From contig JAPUFN010000091.1 in NCBI GenBank assembly GCA_027293665.1, positions 1-15,364 of the forward strand: 15,364 bases of DNA, in the 5' to 3' direction. The DNA comes from Gammaproteobacteria bacterium. GTDB lineage: Bacteria; Pseudomonadota; Gammaproteobacteria; Pseudomonadales; Azotimanducaceae. Shown here piece after piece: positions 14,457 to 15,364 of this stretch; the stretch's first letter is position 1; every line of letters begins with the position of its first letter. A program made the position numbers and the translations under genes. A model generated the notes under the pieces. It was not told the origin of the DNA. It was given only the letters and a program-made list of their open reading frames with translations, and did no database searches.

Positions 14457-15179
14457 TCAGGCCGGTGGCGCCAGCAGTGTGCGGATGTCGTTGGCAATCG
14501 TGTCGGGGTGGAGGAATGAGACGCTGTAGATGTTGCGTATACGTTTGTCGCGATCGATCAGATAGACCCGCAACAGATGCGACATCGTGCCGAGTGAACG
14601 GCCTGAGCTGTCGTAGTCGCGGATGATCCACTGATCATAATCCCGCAACACACCAGCGAGATCTGCGGTACTGCCACAGGTGAGAAACTGCCAGTCGAAC
14701 TCATCGGCAACGAAGCGTTCGCCATAATCGGTAAGGACGGCCGGGGTGTCGTGTTCAGGATCGAAACTGAAACTGAGCAGACGTACCTGGTCGCGCAAAT
14801 CGGTCTCTTCGAGCAGATGGTCCTGCAGCCGCTTCAACACATAGCTTGCCAGCGGGCAGCCGTTGACGTCGCTGCAGCGGGTATAGATGAAGCTGAGCAC
14901 CGTGATCTTGTCGCCCAGAAAGTCATGCAGTTCACGCGCGCGGCCGTGTGTATCGAGCACCGGGCCGTTGGCGGCGGTGCCGAGTGCCGGCAGCGCGTAG
15001 CTGCCCGCGGCTGGGGGTACGAACTCGAGATCCGCATAGCCCGGCGCCAGCACGATCGGCGCTGCATGTCCGTGCGCGGCTTCTTGCGCCGCAGACGCGC
15101 CCGCGGCACTCAGCGTGGCGGCTAGAACAACGACCGGAACGCTGAGTCGGAGAATCCGTGGCGCGCGATCACCGTGCAA
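14457..15179 (-). CDS. SCO1/SenC-family copper chaperone
   Basis: A 240-residue thioredoxin-fold protein with an N-terminal signal peptide (ILRLSVPVVVLAATLSAAGASA). The copper site shows Cys102 and Cys108 in YTRCSDVNGCPLAS and the conserved His201 in MSHLLRVYLID. The cysteines are separated by five residues where classical Sco proteins have CxxxC. Sco proteins deliver copper to cytochrome oxidase CuA or other periplasmic copper enzymes, or act as thiol reductases. No oxidase genes are visible, and the client may be the product of the upstream overlapping gene. I choose TTG 15179 because GAGG (15189-15186) lies 6 bases before it; ATG 15218 would lengthen the n-region and lacks a ribosome binding site. 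It overlaps the upstream gene by 11 bases. Confidence 0.88.
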   Translation of the reverse strand: MHGDRAPRILRLSVPVVVLAATLSAAGASAAQEAAHGHAAPIVLAPGYADLEFVPPAAGSYALPALGTAANGPVLDTHGRARELHDFLGDKITVLSFIYTRCSDVNGCPLASYVLKRLQDHLLEETDLRDQVRLLSFSFDPEHDTPAVLTDYGERFVADEFDWQFLTCGSTADLAGVLRDYDQWIIRDYDSSGRSLGTMSHLLRVYLIDRDKRIRNIYSVSFLHPDTIANDIRTLLAPPA

Positions 15180-15364
15180 CGCTGACCTCGGCCGGACGCT
15201 GCAGGCCGTAAAGCGCATACGAACCAAAGCGCATCTGATGCGGCGAGCCGAGCCCGGCAGCAACGAAATCGATCGAGAATTTGTGCTTCAGCGACTTGCC
15301 ATCCCAGTCGTACAGCTTGAAGTACTGCACGTCGCGGCCGGTGGACTCGACCTTGTCCCAGTTC
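15169..15364 (-). CDS. C-terminal end of a protein, possibly SBP56/methanethiol-oxidase-like, partial
   Basis: Only the last 64 codons are in the window; the frame is open at the edge and ends at TGA 15171-15169. The end reads ...YDWDGKSLKHKFSIDF, then GLGSPHQMRFGSYALYG and a short tail. The order of a hydrophobic strand with DF, then GLG-PH-x-MRF, recalls the C-terminus of selenium-binding protein 56 (SBP56, methanethiol oxidase in bacteria), where a DF strand is followed by a conserved H-E-x-R segment. In bacteria that use methanethiol oxidase, a SCO gene is known to sit beside mtoX because the enzyme needs copper, which agrees with the next gene here. The fragment is too short to prove the family; a beta-propeller protein of another kind is possible. 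Confidence 0.5.
   Translation of the reverse strand, partial: NWDKVESTGRDVQYFKLYDWDGKSLKHKFSIDFVAAGLGSPHQMRFGSYALYGLQRPAEVSVAR
15186..15189 (-). promoter_or_regulatory. Ribosome binding site favouring the SCO TTG start
   Basis: GAGG on the minus strand, inside the end of the upstream gene and 6 bases before TTG 15179. It supports a short overlap and coupled translation of the two genes. Confidence 0.45.

Noticed and set aside
14452..14631. N-terminal extension of the CoA-transferase to 14631
   Set aside because: It overlaps the SCO coding sequence, is rich in Arg/His/Pro like a wrong-frame reading, and makes the protein longer than its family.

Overview
The window is a moderately GC-rich bacterial chromosome segment of ordinary gene density. 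Every stretch over 300 bases is occupied by a gene, and I see no rRNA, tRNA, CRISPR array, integrase or insertion sequence. The gene content (PhyH oxygenase, CaiB/BaiF CoA-transferase, FAH-family protein, type-B esterase, GST, SCO copper chaperone, MCT- and ACS-type MFS carriers, frequent GTG/TTG starts) fits an aerobic, probably marine or soil, proteobacterium, perhaps a gammaproteobacterium. No phylogenetic marker is present, so this is an inference from style only.

Left part (1-4119), envelope genes. On the minus strand a MotA/TolQ/ExbB-type channel subunit (359-1042) overlaps by 11 bases a small single-pass membrane protein (1-369, cut by the window edge). That partner's soluble domain looks neither like ExbD nor like an OmpA peptidoglycan-binding domain. 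Divergently, on the plus strand, lie a GNAT-type acetyltransferase (1220-2200) and a membrane-anchored coiled-coil protein (2359-4119) carrying about eight degenerate copies of one motif, preceded by a leader hairpin.

Middle (4237-8037), plus strand. A Tat-exported type-B carboxylesterase and a fumarylacetoacetate-hydrolase-family protein with an N-terminal membrane anchor form a likely two-gene unit that could cleave esters and then C-C or C-O bonds outside the cytoplasm. Next comes a minus-strand scrap that reads as the last ~35 codons of an RND efflux pump, which looks like a deletion scar, and then a phytanoyl-CoA-dioxygenase-family gene.

Next (12613-8053), minus strand. A small membrane-anchored protein resembling the split-barrel/DUF385 fold is followed, after a hairpin, by a tightly packed run: GST, MCT-like MFS carrier, ACS-like MFS carrier, DUF2461 protein. 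Divergent from the small protein is a MarR regulator (12732-13259). The shared AT-rich spacer holds a perfect 6-4-6 palindrome, so the regulator probably controls itself and this cluster.

Right end (15364-13312), minus strand. The 3' end of a gene that may encode an SBP56/methanethiol-oxidase-like protein runs into a SCO-type copper chaperone with an expanded CX5C motif, then a CaiB/BaiF CoA-transferase. The first two overlap and the last two are 5 bases apart, so they are probably one operon. Several start codons (TTG or GTG) were chosen from Shine-Dalgarno position and differ from the longest possible reading frames.
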